DNA from: Zygnema cylindricum
Lineage: Eukaryota > Streptophyta > Zygnematophyceae > Zygnematales > Zygnemataceae
NCBI GenBank assembly: GCA_037447655.1
Contig: JBBHKE010001484.1
Coordinates: 238,147-297,647, forward strand
DNA: 59,501 bases
Reading direction: 5' to 3'
This document shows, piece by piece, positions 21,911 to 32,358 of this stretch (positions are counted from its first letter, which is position 1; the number at the start of each line of letters is the position of its first letter). A model generated the notes under the pieces. That model did not search any database, had not been told where the DNA came from, and was given only the letters and a program-made list of their open reading frames with translations. Made by a program: the position numbers and the translations under genes.

Positions 21911-21994
21911 CTGGGTTCGTCAACCTTTTTGGTAAGTTTACCAAAGGGATGCCTGGGTTCGTCAACCTTTTTGGTAAGTTTACCAAAGGGATGC
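21911..21994. repeat. 42-bp tandem duplication in the 5' LTR of A
   Basis: CTGGGTTCGTCAACCTTTTT... occurs at 21911-21952 and again exactly at 21953-21994. The other LTR has one copy (near 14593), so the duplication followed insertion. Confidence 0.92.
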
Positions 21995-22177
21995 CTTCTG
22001 ACTCTAGAGGAAGCATAGGCAGCCATGGCTCTAACTTCCACTCCAACCTTCAGTGACTACGACAAGTATGGGGGCTAGAGAGAGAAGTTACAAGCAGGTT
22101 GCCTCCGCTTTTTCCTGCTCCTATTTAGATCAATTAAGTAACCTAGAAAATACTTAACCAAACCTTTAATTTCAACA

Positions 22178-23851
22178 ATCTCAACCCTAATTACGAAACC
22201 CGTTGGAAGAATGCATTCATGATAAAGTTGTTACCACTGTTGGATCTATATTCTAAATTTACTTACCCGTGGTTCGTGCTCCTTTCACGAATTGTTTGAC
22301 GGTGCACGTCATATCTTTGGCGACGTTGCTTAGAAATACCCTCCCTCGGATATTGTTGTTGCTCAAGCCGCTTAACATATTGGAGTAGTCGTTCGTGATG
22401 CAACTAAGAAAAATAAGCGACGTTATACACAACGTGATATCATGGATGATTTCATTATGATGGCGGTTAAGGTGTTGGTTGTTGGGAGTAGTTTTGCAAG
22501 AGTTCCTCTATCGTTACAACGAGTGCAAGTTTCCACCCTCTTTAAGTCTAATATTTTTGTTCTGAACCGTTCTCGTGTTCTATGACTCCTCAGCATGGCC
22601 CCTCGATCTTCGAAATAAAAGGGTTGCTTTCAATAAATTTGTAGCCCTATTGTGGTGTGATTAGGTGGTGTGGGTTCAAGTGCTCTGTGTTATGGTAAAC
22701 TTGTGTTTTGTGCTTCTTCTAAGCTCCTTAGTTGATACTCCTAGAGTCACTTTTTCCGCAATGTTCTTTTATTTTGCTAACAAGTTTTCCGTTTTTTATT
22801 TATCATATGCATCATATGTACTCATCTCACTTATCATCGTGCATTCATAATATAATATAATTATAATATTGTTATAAAACCTCGTATTTCTAAGCTGTTC
22901 ACGTGTTGTGATATCCACCACAGTCTCACTCTATTTGTGAATTGTTTTCTCCGCCCAACTTTTTAAATATATTGGTTTTACGTGTAAGACCTCCTCGAAC
23001 TTTATTATTGTGAGGACGTGATTTGAATTTTTAATCGGCCACACGAATTTAATTCATATGTTTGTTTGTATCTTAATTGGAGAGGTGTGTTTTAACAAAA
23101 TGCACGTGTGTCGTATCTACGACACATGTGGCACCTATCGCCTACTTAGAAAGTTGGTGTTTTATGGCCTCGACGCTTATATCTCATTTTTACGGAGGTG
23201 TTTTTTTCAAGACACTCTTGTTTTGGCTAAAATCATCCTTCATGTTTCTGATGTTGATTTTTCCCTCTAACAAATGTGTCATTCCTCCATTTGCTTTAAC
23301 AACCATACCCGTTTATCAACAATTAATACGGAGCCCTTTACATGTGTTTACTAAATTTTTTTTGGTAACATTGTCGCCAACACTCCATTTGAGGTTCTCG
23401 AGGATTTTATTTCTGATTGCTCACGTGACATTCTTCTCTGTTGCGTAAGCCCTAGTGCTCAACTGTTGAATTCGGTCACCTTTATCTTCTTCTACGTTTT
23501 TAAGCTTGCTCAACTCACCACCGAGTTCAAGTTTTCACTTCCACCCTCATCCACCTTTAATCACACCCATGCGATTATGTCGTTCGCGCAGATGGCATCT
23601 ATTTGTTTTGTTGTTCCCAATAGTGAGAATTAATTAAAGCATGTGACACCATTTGCAACATGATTATGGCTATTGCTTAGGTGGGGCCTCATTTGCTCCG
23701 TAACGAGGTTTCACGTCTTACTCGATCGTGGAGGATTGTTACTCTCTTGCTTGACGAAGAATGCAATATTTTTTGTGATATTGTCTCAGCAAACCCTTCC
23801 TTGGTTTCAATCAGTTGTTAAAGAAGTTGAGCGTGACAATGTTAAGAAAGC
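22178..23851 (+). mobile_element. Degenerate LINE-like repeat, right part
   Basis: This continues the repeat interrupted by element A. At about 23100-23270 a frame reads STTHVAPIAYLESWCFMASTLISHF, a third relative of the duplicated segment at 12158-12669. Elsewhere the frames are too broken to name. Element B begins at 23852. Confidence 0.4.
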
Positions 23852-24219
23852 TGTTGAAATTTGAGGTTTTTGTAAAGTATTTTCTAGGTTTGATTAGATC
23901 GAAATAAAAGGCAGGAAAGAAGCATAGACAATCTACCTCTAACTCTTTTCTCAAGTCCCCACACTTACTCTTTTCTCAAGTCCCCACACTTGTCGCAGTC
24001 ACTGAAGACTAGAGAGCAAGGTAGAGCCATGGTTGTCTAGGTTGTTTGAAAAAGACAGGAAGGAGAAGTTGGTAGTTTTACCAAAAAAGGTAGAGCCATG
24101 GTTGTCTAGGTTGTTTGAAAGAGACAGAAGGAGAAGTTGGTAGTTTTACCAAAAATGTTTCACACACCCAGGATCTTGGTCCTTGCCGTCTATGAAATAA
24201 GCCGCTAGCGTTGTCCTAT
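23852..24219 (+). repeat. 5' LTR of element B, first part
   Basis: It aligns with the reverse complement of 14600-14819 (for example TATTTTCTAGGTTTGATTAG, AGAGCCATGG). It has two own duplications: 25 bp at 23942-23991 (ACTCTTTTCTCAAGTCCCCA...) and 69 bp at 24020-24156 (GGTAGAGCCATGGTTGTCTA...). It ends in CTAT at 24216-24219, the left copy of E's target duplication. Confidence 0.8.
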
Positions 24220-25805
24220 TGTCGTGCATGTGTATTATCGAACCAAAAAACATGCAACCTACCGAGCAACCAAAAAACATGCAACCTAACCAGCCAGCGA
24301 GTAGAAAACGTGGAATACACAACAGTCTAGCAGATCCCGAAGGAAAACAATTATAATACAAAGCTAAAATGAATATGACAATGTGAAAAAGAAATAACAG
24401 GTGGAAAGGATAAAAGGTGGAAGGTGAGTGGGAAGCCGTGAGAGAGATCAGTTTATTACTAAGCCGATGGGTAGCCATTAGGCTCCACGATCTGGGCGTA
24501 TTCCTTACAGGAGTTAGGTCTAGGATTTCAAATTAAGAAAAACAAAACCAAAAAAATGCAAGAAAACAACAATAGAGTTCTGTAGAAAATTTGAGATAAA
24601 CGGATCCTGGCACGCCGATAACAGGAAAAAACAACCAGAAAACAACAATAGAGATTTGCAGAGAATCCGAAATAACCGAATTCCAACAAACAAGTAAAAA
24701 TAGCAACAAGAAAATACAAGTAAGCAACGTTAAAAATCTGCACAAAATTTGAGAAAACCAGATTTTTACACACTAATAACCAATTGCAAAAAATGATAAT
24801 AGAAAGGAAGCGATTGGAAGCTATAGAGAATCCAAGATAACCGGATTCTAACAAACCACCAGCAAAATCCAACCAAGGCAACGAAAACTAGACAAGAAAA
24901 AGTCAAACACTAATTCACCACAGGCATCCACAAAGGTTCAGAAACAGCCTGAGAAAGCAGGCAAAATCCACACTAAAAGAGGTTGTTGAAGGGAAACCGT
25001 GCGGACTCCGGCCGAAACCGAGTGCATTAAATTATAGGTCTTACACTGAAAGTTTAATGAGGAAAGAGAAAAGCTAAGCTCTCAAACAACTAAGGCAAAA
25101 AAAGCCTTGCAGGGAAAAAACTGACAATTTGATTAAGGAAAAAGACAAGGGAAAATGACAGAAAAATCTAAATCCTCTTAGACCAATTCAAGTACTCTCA
25201 AATTATGAGAGTACAAACCTAACGTAATAGCCTAAGTACTAACGAAATAGCCAAAGTACTAATTTCTGACATTTGCTAACTAACCAATCACGTGAAAGTA
25301 TTTCACTGCACAATTTACGACTAGTTTAGGTCTTGGCCACTAAGCGACTAGAACCATATGCCTACGTTACAAAATTCACAATCCGCGGATTAAAACCCTT
25401 CCTACCTACATGGAAATGCGTGAACCTACATGGGTTCACAACTTAAAATACAACCAATCAGAGTGCGTCGCCAACACTTTGAAATCGCACGTCGCATCAC
25501 CAATGTTCCAAAATCGTACGTCGCATCACTAATGTTTTGAAACCGTACGTCGCGGAGTTAATGTCTTGAAATTGTACGTCACGTCACTCCAAAATCGGTG
25601 ACAAAAACAAAAGTACGAACGCCGTCGCTCACGCAAATATGTATCTCCGTGTCACCCGCGGAATTCTCGGCGTCTCTTCGAAGTAAGTACACAATAAATC
25701 ATGCGTTCAAACATGATTTAACACAAACCGGAATTAGTGTAGCCGCAGCCTGTAACATTCCTATAAATAAACAAAATTATTGTCCCGACACAATGCGGCA
25801 TGACA
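24220..25805 (-). repeat. Uninterrupted A+B terminal unit of element E (1,586 bp)
   Basis: On the minus strand it starts TGTCATGCCGC and ends ATGCACGACA. It corresponds to 31598-30232 plus 26024-25808 of the other, interrupted copy. The joint reads TCGGCTTAGTAATAAACTGA where the other copy leaves for the gag-protease body. Confidence 0.75.
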
Positions 25806-26024
25806 GTTGTCGTGCATGTGTATTATCGAACCAAAAAACATGCAACCTAACCAGCTAGCGAGTTTCCACCAGAAAACGTGGAATACACAACAGCCAAGCA
25901 GATCCCGAAGGAAAAGAGTTATAATACAAAGCTAAAATAAATATGACAATGTGAAAAGGAAATAACGGGTGGAAAGGATAAAAAGTGGAAGAGAGAGGGA
26001 AGCCGAGAGAGAGATCCATTTATT

Positions 26025-26035
26025 CCCCCCCCCCC
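26025..26035. repeat. C11 tract at the body/B-block junction of E
   Basis: On the minus strand this is G11 followed by AATAAATGG; it could be a polypurine tract or simple homopolymer. Length may be assembly-sensitive. Confidence 0.6.
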
Positions 26036-26041
26036 AGCTCC

Positions 26042-26434
26042 TTAGCTTGCGGTGGTGCTGGCCAACAAAATCAGAAGACCGCGAAGACGCGCATCGAAAT
26101 TCTCCTCATTAGTGAGTATCCTCGTGGAATCCAAATCCAGTGAAAAATCTTGCAAATAACGCGAAGCACCAAGCTTGGCATGCTCCCTAATAGGTATGTA
26201 ATCTGCACCCTGGGAACTCAACATCCCATTAGAAGTTTTCTTGACGATCGAGAGAATGCATGGAGAGATACATGGAGAGATGTCAATATCTAATATGTCG
26301 ATACCAGCATAAGCAAGAAGTGTTGTCGCCGAATGAGCCATGATAAGCAAGGGCTCTCGTGCCAAAATAAGTGGAAGGCAAATTTTACGCTCAAGAAAGT
26401 GATTGGGTCTATAAGAGAATGTTTGGTCATGCAT
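26042..26434 (-). pseudogene. Element E, region after the protease
   Basis: The frame continues from the protease after a frame change: MHDQTFSYRPNHFLERK, with upstream residues ECFVGQDVIF readable in another frame. In related gag-protease polyproteins a V/T-rich segment followed by VGQxVL marks the C-terminal part of the protease domain. No reverse transcriptase follows; the frame ends at 26042 close to the C11 tract. Confidence 0.45.
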
Positions 26435-26436
26435 AT

Positions 26437-27012
26437 CTACACCGCCACAAACCCGAAATATAACGTCCTGGCCAACGAAACATTCGTTATCGCTACACTT
26501 AGTAACAAGCGCATGTGAAGAAATTTCAAAAAAATCAGTTTCGGTTTCTGTTTGAAACCGAACACGAGGGGGTCCTTGGTGATTCCAAGGACCAGCTGCG
26601 TGGTACCAGCTGAAGTTAATAGCCGTGTGGTTGTGGGTTGCACCTTGTCTGCCGTGAGGCCAAGCTTCAACGCAAATCCGGAACCTAGAATCACGGGTTT
26701 GGCTCCGGTGTCCATGAGAGGGAGTGAAGGTGCGACACCATTGACAGTGAATGAGTGTCGGCTGTTATCAAGAAAGCTGATGTGGGGATCCAATGTACGA
26801 CGTTCATCCGCCGAAATTGGCTGGACTGCTGACAGATTCCGATTCAGCTGCAACGCGCGAAAAGTAGCGGCTGTAGTTACCTCACCCAAAGTAGTAGAGA
26901 CATTGGGCACGTCCTTGATCATAGAAGATAGGATGTTGAACCGTTCTTTGACGCAATGAGCATCTTGGATTGTACTATCCAAGATTGTAAGTGCTTCAGC
27001 TACAATAGCCAA
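26437..27012 (-). pseudogene. Element E retropepsin-like aspartic protease
   Basis: 191 codons. Residues 98-110 read PLMDTGAKPVILG, with the catalytic D-T-G at 101-103 preceded by a hydrophobic strand. Downstream LVLGITKDPLVFGF may form the second half. Retropepsins act as dimers to cut Gag. It lies 3' of the zinc-knuckle Gag. The end of the domain continues in another frame, so a frameshift is likely. Confidence 0.75.
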
Positions 27013-27063
27013 AGCCGTTTCCGGAAGAGGGGAGAGAGTTTTTTTCTCGAAAGATAGTGGTAT

Positions 27064-27276
27064 TCAAGAATTTGTTACTTTTCCAACTCGATTATGATCT
27101 GCCGACACTTTGTCAAACGTGGCTGCTTGTTGTTGGACGGTAGAATCACGAAGGGTTTGACCGGCCAACGTCAGTATATGAACGACCGTTTGGGCCATTC
27201 CTATAAACTGCGGGTTCATTTCCGCCATGAAGGCTGCGAACTGTTCCTTCATCATAGCTGCCATAGTAGCTTGCAA
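27064..27276 (-). pseudogene. Gag-protease linker of element E
   Basis: A 70-codon frame rich in Ala, Met and Gln (MAAMMKEQFAAFMAEMN) with coiled-coil character, between zinc knuckle and protease. It may be the remains of a continuous polyprotein; no domain is recognised. Confidence 0.35.
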
Positions 27277-27418
27277 CTCTAACTTTTCTCTCTCTCTACG
27301 GGAAATCTTAGGAGGAGTAGATTCTTTTTTGGTCTCCTTAGGTGGGTTGACCGGCTTGGCGGAACGGGCGGGAATACCCCCATTCTTGATCTAATTTTGA
27401 TATGAGAACTCTAGGTTC

Positions 27419-28801
27419 TTAATATGGCATCCATGGGCGTAATGTCCCATCTGCATGCAGACAGTGAGTGCATGTGGCAGTCTTATCAAGACACATTCGG
27501 GTTTCATGCCCTGTTTCTCCGCAACGAAAACACAATCTGTTTCCGGGGTTATATAGTGGAGCCCCCATGGCAAGTACCTTTTGAGGCATATGGTTGGGCC
27601 ATATATTGCTTGGTGGGGGAAGTGGATGAGCGACTTCCGAACGGTCATGAGCATCCCACCAACACGTTTGCATCTCATATTCTACTGCGTATTGGGCGGT
27701 CTGCTCAAAAGTGAATTTCAGACCGTACAGCTGAGTCAGGTAAGCTTGAATAAATTTCTTAGATTGGGCAAGAAACTGTCCAACAAATTTTTGGACAGCC
27801 TCCGCCTCCGACATTAAATCGGGAAGAGCTTCTCGCAAAGTTTCCATACGGGCTCGTAAGGCGGGTGTTCATTCACCAAGATTTTGCTCGAAATTCATGA
27901 GCTGAGTAACTTGGTCCGAATTCTGCATTCGGTATTCTTCCTGCAGAAGATCGAACATGACCGAGAGTGGGTCACGTAGTGGAATAGTCATTCCCGGCCT
28001 AGCCGGAACTGATGCTCGGGTTGCCACGACGTATTGCCGAGGGACCTCAGGAATGGCGGGCATAAGCTCCCCACCCATGGCGTCTAATACTCCAGGGACT
28101 GCAGCCTGGTAGGGAATTTCTACTTGGCCGATGACTTTCGGAAGTCCGATAAAGGCAGGGGAGAACTCCGTCATTGGAAGAATACTCTCATATTTTCGGG
28201 AATAAAGGTTAAGGGCCAACCCTCTGAGGTACTGACCAAGGAGGGAGAAGGCAACTCGAAGGTCAAACCTATCTTGATAGCGGAATGCTAAATCTTGCAT
28301 TTCCGTATCGTATAGCATGTGAAAATGGGATAAGGATATAGTACCCTTCATCCCCAAAAAGCAAAATTGCATTTTGCTCATGAGGTTCTCCGAGGAGGAA
28401 GTCATGCCACTGACCGACGTGTACAAAGATGGGACCAAATTGTGACCAGGAGACGACCAAAAGGAGAGGGAATCAAAAGTGGATTCCTCGAGACCGTTGT
28501 CGTCAGTTTCCTCTACAGATAGCGTAGAGGAGACAGATGATAAAGAAGATACGGAAGTGAGTCCTGATCGGACAGAGGATGTTCTCGATACCGAAATTGA
28601 GACTATAAGAGAATGAGGTAGACTCGCTAGATCCGTTTGGTCTACAAGTGATTGGCGGAAAACAACGCCACTACGAGTAGACCCGGGACGCAAATTAAGA
28701 TTGTTCGAATCGGTGGGCATAAAAGGAAAATGGGAACCACGACGACGGGAAAATGAACACGATCTATCTGAAATGCAACAAGTGAGAACCACACCAAACA
28801 T
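27419..28801 (-). pseudogene. Element E Gag with zinc knuckle
   Basis: Two frames (27869-28801 and 27419-27847) make one Gag broken near 27850-27868. The N-terminal part is Ser-rich (about residues 55-110). The capsid-like part contains FRYQDRFDLRVAFSLLGQYL and LREALPDLM...FVGQFLAQSKKF. A CX2CX4HX4C zinc knuckle, CFRCGETGHETRMC, lies at 27491-27532, typical of retrotransposon nucleocapsid RNA binding. A retropepsin follows but no RT. LTR-gag-protease layouts without pol are known as TR-GAG or other non-autonomous elements in plants; that assignment is inference. Confidence 0.75.
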
Positions 28802-28830
28802 GTAGGCAACAATCTCAAATAGTCTCTAGC

Positions 28831-29085
28831 AAGGCCGCGATGGCCAGATCTAATGAAGAAGCCGCTTTTACCAAAACCGCTACCCTGCAAACGAGTGGGC
28901 AAGGCCAAATGGGCCAGATCTATAAAGGTAGAAACTTGCTAAACAAGCACCCGGAGGTGTAGATCTTAAGCTCCACAAGCAGAAAATAGTTCTATCTAAG
29001 GCCACCAACGGCCAGATCTAACAATAAAATTCCATGCCAAACAGACAACAAGAAAAATACAAGGCCACTCATGGCCAGATGGCAA
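28831..29085. repeat. Four copies of AAGGCC-N5/6-GGCCAGATCT
   Basis: Copies at 28831, 28901, 28998 and 29061 share AAGGCC, five or six variable bases, GGCCAGAT(CT). Each is a small GGCC...GGCC dyad in the 5' untranslated region of element E. It could be a protein-binding or RNA-folding array. Confidence 0.75.
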
Positions 29086-29518
29086 GCATGGAAAACGTGG
29101 ATAGTGCAAATGCTCAATAGAATTAGGTCCAGGTGAACCCAATCCACTCACGTACCCTCTAAACGATCAACAACTATCCTGACACGCGCCTGCACCCACA
29201 GGGCATCGTAATACTTACAGAACACCTTTAATAATCTGGTGATTATCAAAGGTGAGCCGCAGCTAGGCTTTGCAGAGCGCCAAAGTGTGAATCCGCTCCA
29301 CAATCCGCTCCCAAAGTTTCCTCCAAAAGGAGTCTCCTCGAAATGTCCTCGGGACCACATGGGCCTCCACCTAGTGAATGTCCACACCCCAAGGAAAAGG
29401 GAAAGCAAAATACGGGAACAAATAATCGAAAGGGAAATAAACTTGGAAGTGAGATAGGGTTAGAGAAAATGAGCTGCCCAAACCTTAGGTTTTCGGCCAA
29501 CTTTAGGCTTGAAGCAAC

Positions 29519-29655
29519 CCTGATTCTGCAGGAAACCCTAATTCGGCAGAAAACCCTAATTCTGCAGAGAAAACCCTAATTCTGCAGGAAACCCTAATTT
29601 CTGCAAAAAAACCCTAATTTTGACAGAAAAACCCTAAACTCTGCAGAAAAACCCT
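29519..29655. repeat. About eight ~20-bp repeats containing AACCCTAA (telobox)
   Basis: Units of CTGCAGAAAACCCTAATT with length variation fill this stretch in the 5' untranslated region of E (minus strand ATTAGGGTTTTCTGCAG). AAACCCTAA is the plant telobox core, also found in promoters of translation-related genes. It is not a telomere: the spacing is about 20 bp, not 7. Confidence 0.85.
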
Positions 29656-30230
29656 AATTTGACAACAAAAACTGAATTGCCAGAAAATATAGATGTAATT
29701 TGCAAGAAAGAATAGAATAGGCTAAGGTACGAGGGAAACTCTCGAAAGAATAAATTGGAAAAACAAGTAAAAGTATTTTAAATGTGTAAATTTAGAAATA
29801 TATCAATTTATATAATTTTTTTTCAAATGCAAACTGAAAAAGAAACTACAAGTGGAGAAGAAATAAGATTAAAACTTGTAAAAAGAACAAAACCCGGGTC
29901 AAAAGGAAAAATCGGATCAAAAATAGGTGAGAGAAAACTTAGAAATGGATAGATGGATTTAATATTGTAAATAATGTTTAATATATATTGTTTTCTCTTT
30001 AAAATTTTGTTCCCACGCCAAACTGAGAAGCAAAACTAAAATGACAAGTAAATTGAACTGAAAATGGAAAAGTCAAAACCAAAAAGCAAAACTGAAAATG
30101 AAAGATAATATTCTTTTTCTTTTCAACAAAAACTGAAAAAAAATATTACAATTTTTTTTTGATTTTTTTTTTTTAACACAAAAGAAGAGAGAGAAGAATG
30201 ATAATTTGAGAGTACAGGAATATAAAGCCG

Positions 30231-30286
30231 ATGGGTATCCACTAGGCTCCACAGTTCGATGGGTAGCCACTAGGCTCCACAGTCTG
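30231..30286. repeat. 28-bp tandem duplication at the A-block edge of E
   Basis: GATGGGTAKCCACTAGGCTC... occurs at 30231-30258 and 30259-30286; the other A block has one copy. Confidence 0.85.
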
Positions 30287-31598
30287 GGCGTATTCCTTAC
30301 ATGAGTTAGGTCTAGGATTTCAAATAAAGAAAAACAAAACCATTAAAATGCAAGAAAACAACAATAGAGATCTGCAGAGAATCCGTGATAAACGGATCCT
30401 GGCACGCCGATTACAGAAAATTACAACCAAAAAACAAGCAGTGAAAATATGCAGAGAATCCGAAATAACCGAATTCTAACAAACAAGTAAAAATAGCAAC
30501 AAGAAAATACAAGTAAGCAACGTTAAAAATCTGCACAAAATTCGAGAAAACCGGATTTTTACACACTAATAACCAATTGCAAAAAATGATATTAGAAAGG
30601 AAGCGATTGGAAGCTATAGAGAATCCGAGATAACCGGATTCTTACAAACCACCAGCAAACTCCAACCAAGGCAACGAAAATTAGACAAGAAAAAGTCAAA
30701 CACTAATTCACCACAGGAATCCACAAAGGTTCAAAAACAGCCTGAGAAAGTAGGCAGAATCCACACTAAAAGAGGTTGTTGAAGGGCAACCGTGCGGACT
30801 CCGGCCAAAACCGAGTGAATTAACTTGTAGGTCTTACAATGAAAGTTTAATGAGGAAAGAGAAAAGCTAAGCTCTCAAACAACTAAGGCAAAAAAAGCCT
30901 TGCAGGGAAAAAACTGACAATTTGACTAAGGAAAAAGACAAGGGAAAAAGACAAAAAAATCTTAATCCTCTTCAACTTATTCGTGTACTCTCAAATTATG
31001 AGAGTACAAACCTAACGTAATCGCCTAAGTACTAACGAAATAGCCAAAGTACTAATTTCAGACATTTGCTAACTAACCAATCACATGAAAGTATTTCACT
31101 GCACAATTTACGACTAGTTTAGGTATTGGCCAATAAGCGACCAGGACCATATGCCTACGTTAAAAAATTCACAATCCGCAGATTAAAACCCTTCCTACCT
31201 ACATGGAAATGCGTGAACCTACATGGGTTCACGACTTAAAATAGAACCAATCAGGGTGCGTCGCCAACACTTTGAAATCGCACGTCGCATCACCAATGTT
31301 CCAGAAACGTACGTCGCATCACTAATGTTTTGAAACCGTACGTCGCGGAGTTAATGTCTTGAAATTGTACGTCACTTCACTCCAAAATTGGCGTCAAAAA
31401 CAAAAGTACGAACGCCGTCGCTCATGCAAATATGTATCTCGTGTCACCCGCGGAATTCTCGGCGTCTCTTCGAAGTTAGTACACAATAAATCGTACGTTC
31501 AAACCTGATTTTAAAACAAACCAGAATTAGTGTATCCCCAGCCCGTAACATTCCTATAAATAAACAAAATTCTTGTCCCGACACAATAGGGCATGACA
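30232..31598 (-). repeat. A block of the interrupted terminal unit of E
   Basis: Near-identical to 24468-25805. Its outer end GCATGACA abuts the CTAT target duplication at 31599. Confidence 0.85.
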
Positions 31599-31602
31599 CT
31601 AT

Positions 31603-32344
31603 AGTGTAGGAACTATGCTGAGATATATAGGGTGTGATAATTATTTAAACAGGCACACGTAGGGAATTACATTTAACTAGATTAACAGATTATAAAACAT
31701 AGATAGAGTTTAAAGCATAGTACGGTTTACGACACTGCACGAAACAAATACCGCACATTTTTTTCGACGGCAGGAATTAAAAGTCGGTTAACATCGGACG
31801 GATCACATTCACGACGCCATCTCGAAATGGCCGCCTTAGCTGTTTGCAGTCGTCACGTCATCGAACGCCACGTGGCATTCTGCTAGAGGTTAATAGAATT
31901 CGCAGAACACACTGAGACAAGTCTAAGAGTGACGGGCGTCTCTTCCATGGCCACGTCGTAGAGTAGTCATACAGGAAATACATCGGCCGAAGTACCTTCA
32001 TATACTGTACAGTATTCTTACTCGTTCTGTACTCTAGTACTATGGGGTTTAGAAAAGGGTTTGAGAATTTAGAGTTTTGGTAGAAAGCCGCCTCTCTTTG
32101 AGAGACCTTGTATAAATATTGACATCTTTGCCTATTGATAATTAATTGCTTGGTTGGGCGTTTTGAGTGATTTTTTTTCGATTTTGGGGTCAAGAGAGTT
32201 GAGCCTTCACAAGGGTGAAGGCAGTTAGAGTTATTGCCTGCCTAGATGACGGTTGTTCTACGTACAAGAGAAGCACTCAAAATTATCCTAAAGGCTTTAA
32301 GCAAGCTGCATATTGTGTGTACAAATGGAGGTCACAAAAATGTA
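31603..32344 (+). repeat. 5' LTR of element B, second part
   Basis: It resumes the LTR after E (GATATATAGGGTGTGATAA corresponds to the reverse complement of 14497-14515). A TATA box TATAAATA lies at 32111, followed by the conserved CATCTTTG...ATTGATAATTAA motif. The end before the PBS is ...AATGTA, so the expected CA has decayed. Confidence 0.8.
32111..32118 (+). promoter_or_regulatory. Probable TATA box of element B
   Basis: TATAAATA, about 230 bp before the LTR end, in the same position as in the LTRs of element A. Confidence 0.55.
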
Positions 32345-32358
32345 GGTTATAGGCCCAC
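32345..32358 (+). other. Decayed half-tRNA PBS of element B
   Basis: GGTTATAGGCCCAC differs by one base from the site in A; the change turns the Gag ATG into ATA. The following frame still reads GPPFRVTIFNG. Confidence 0.75.

Larger units (their letters stand above)
12736..22177 (-). mobile_element. Copia element A, full-length LTR retrotransposon with nested insertions
   Basis: 5' LTR at 21132-22177 and 3' LTR at 12736-14819 (itself interrupted). Both LTRs end TG...CA. The whole element is flanked by ATCTC at 12731-12735 and 22178-22182. Internal order on the minus strand is Gag, protease, integrase, reverse transcriptase, RNase H, which is the Copia (Ty1) order. Nested inside are a solo LTR (13023-14059) and element N (16099-17987). 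Stops and frameshifts mark it as inactive; LTR divergence is visible, so it is not recent. Minus those two insertions, it is about 6.5 kb. Confidence 0.92.
21132..22177 (-). repeat. 5' LTR of element A (1,046 bp)
   Basis: It begins TGTTGAAATT and ends GAGTTGCA on the minus strand. A probable TATA box TATAAAAAG lies at 21355-21363 (minus strand), followed by TCATCTTTGACCATTG. It contains a 42-bp tandem duplication at 21911-21994 and, antisense to transcription, a tRNA T-arm-like hairpin CCAGGATCAAATCCTGG near 21897. Confidence 0.92.
24220..31598 (-). mobile_element. Element E: gag-protease LTR-type element without RT
   Basis: Flanked by CTAT (24216-24219, 31599-31602) with TG...CA outer ends. 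On the minus strand the order is block A (31598-30232), a 4.2-kb gag-protease body, block B (26024-25808), two bases, block A again (25805-24468), block B again (24460-24220). Blocks A (~1.34 kb) and B (~0.23 kb) are near-identical between copies. An LTR equal to A+B (25805-24220, 1,586 bp) with the body inserted in the other copy fits the ends. No integrase, RT or RNase H motif was seen. Tandem or circular intermediates are plausible. Confidence 0.7.

Noticed and set aside
29519-29655. Interstitial telomere
   Set aside because: The AACCCTAA cores are separated by about 20 bp with CTGCAG spacers, not contiguous 7-bp telomere units.
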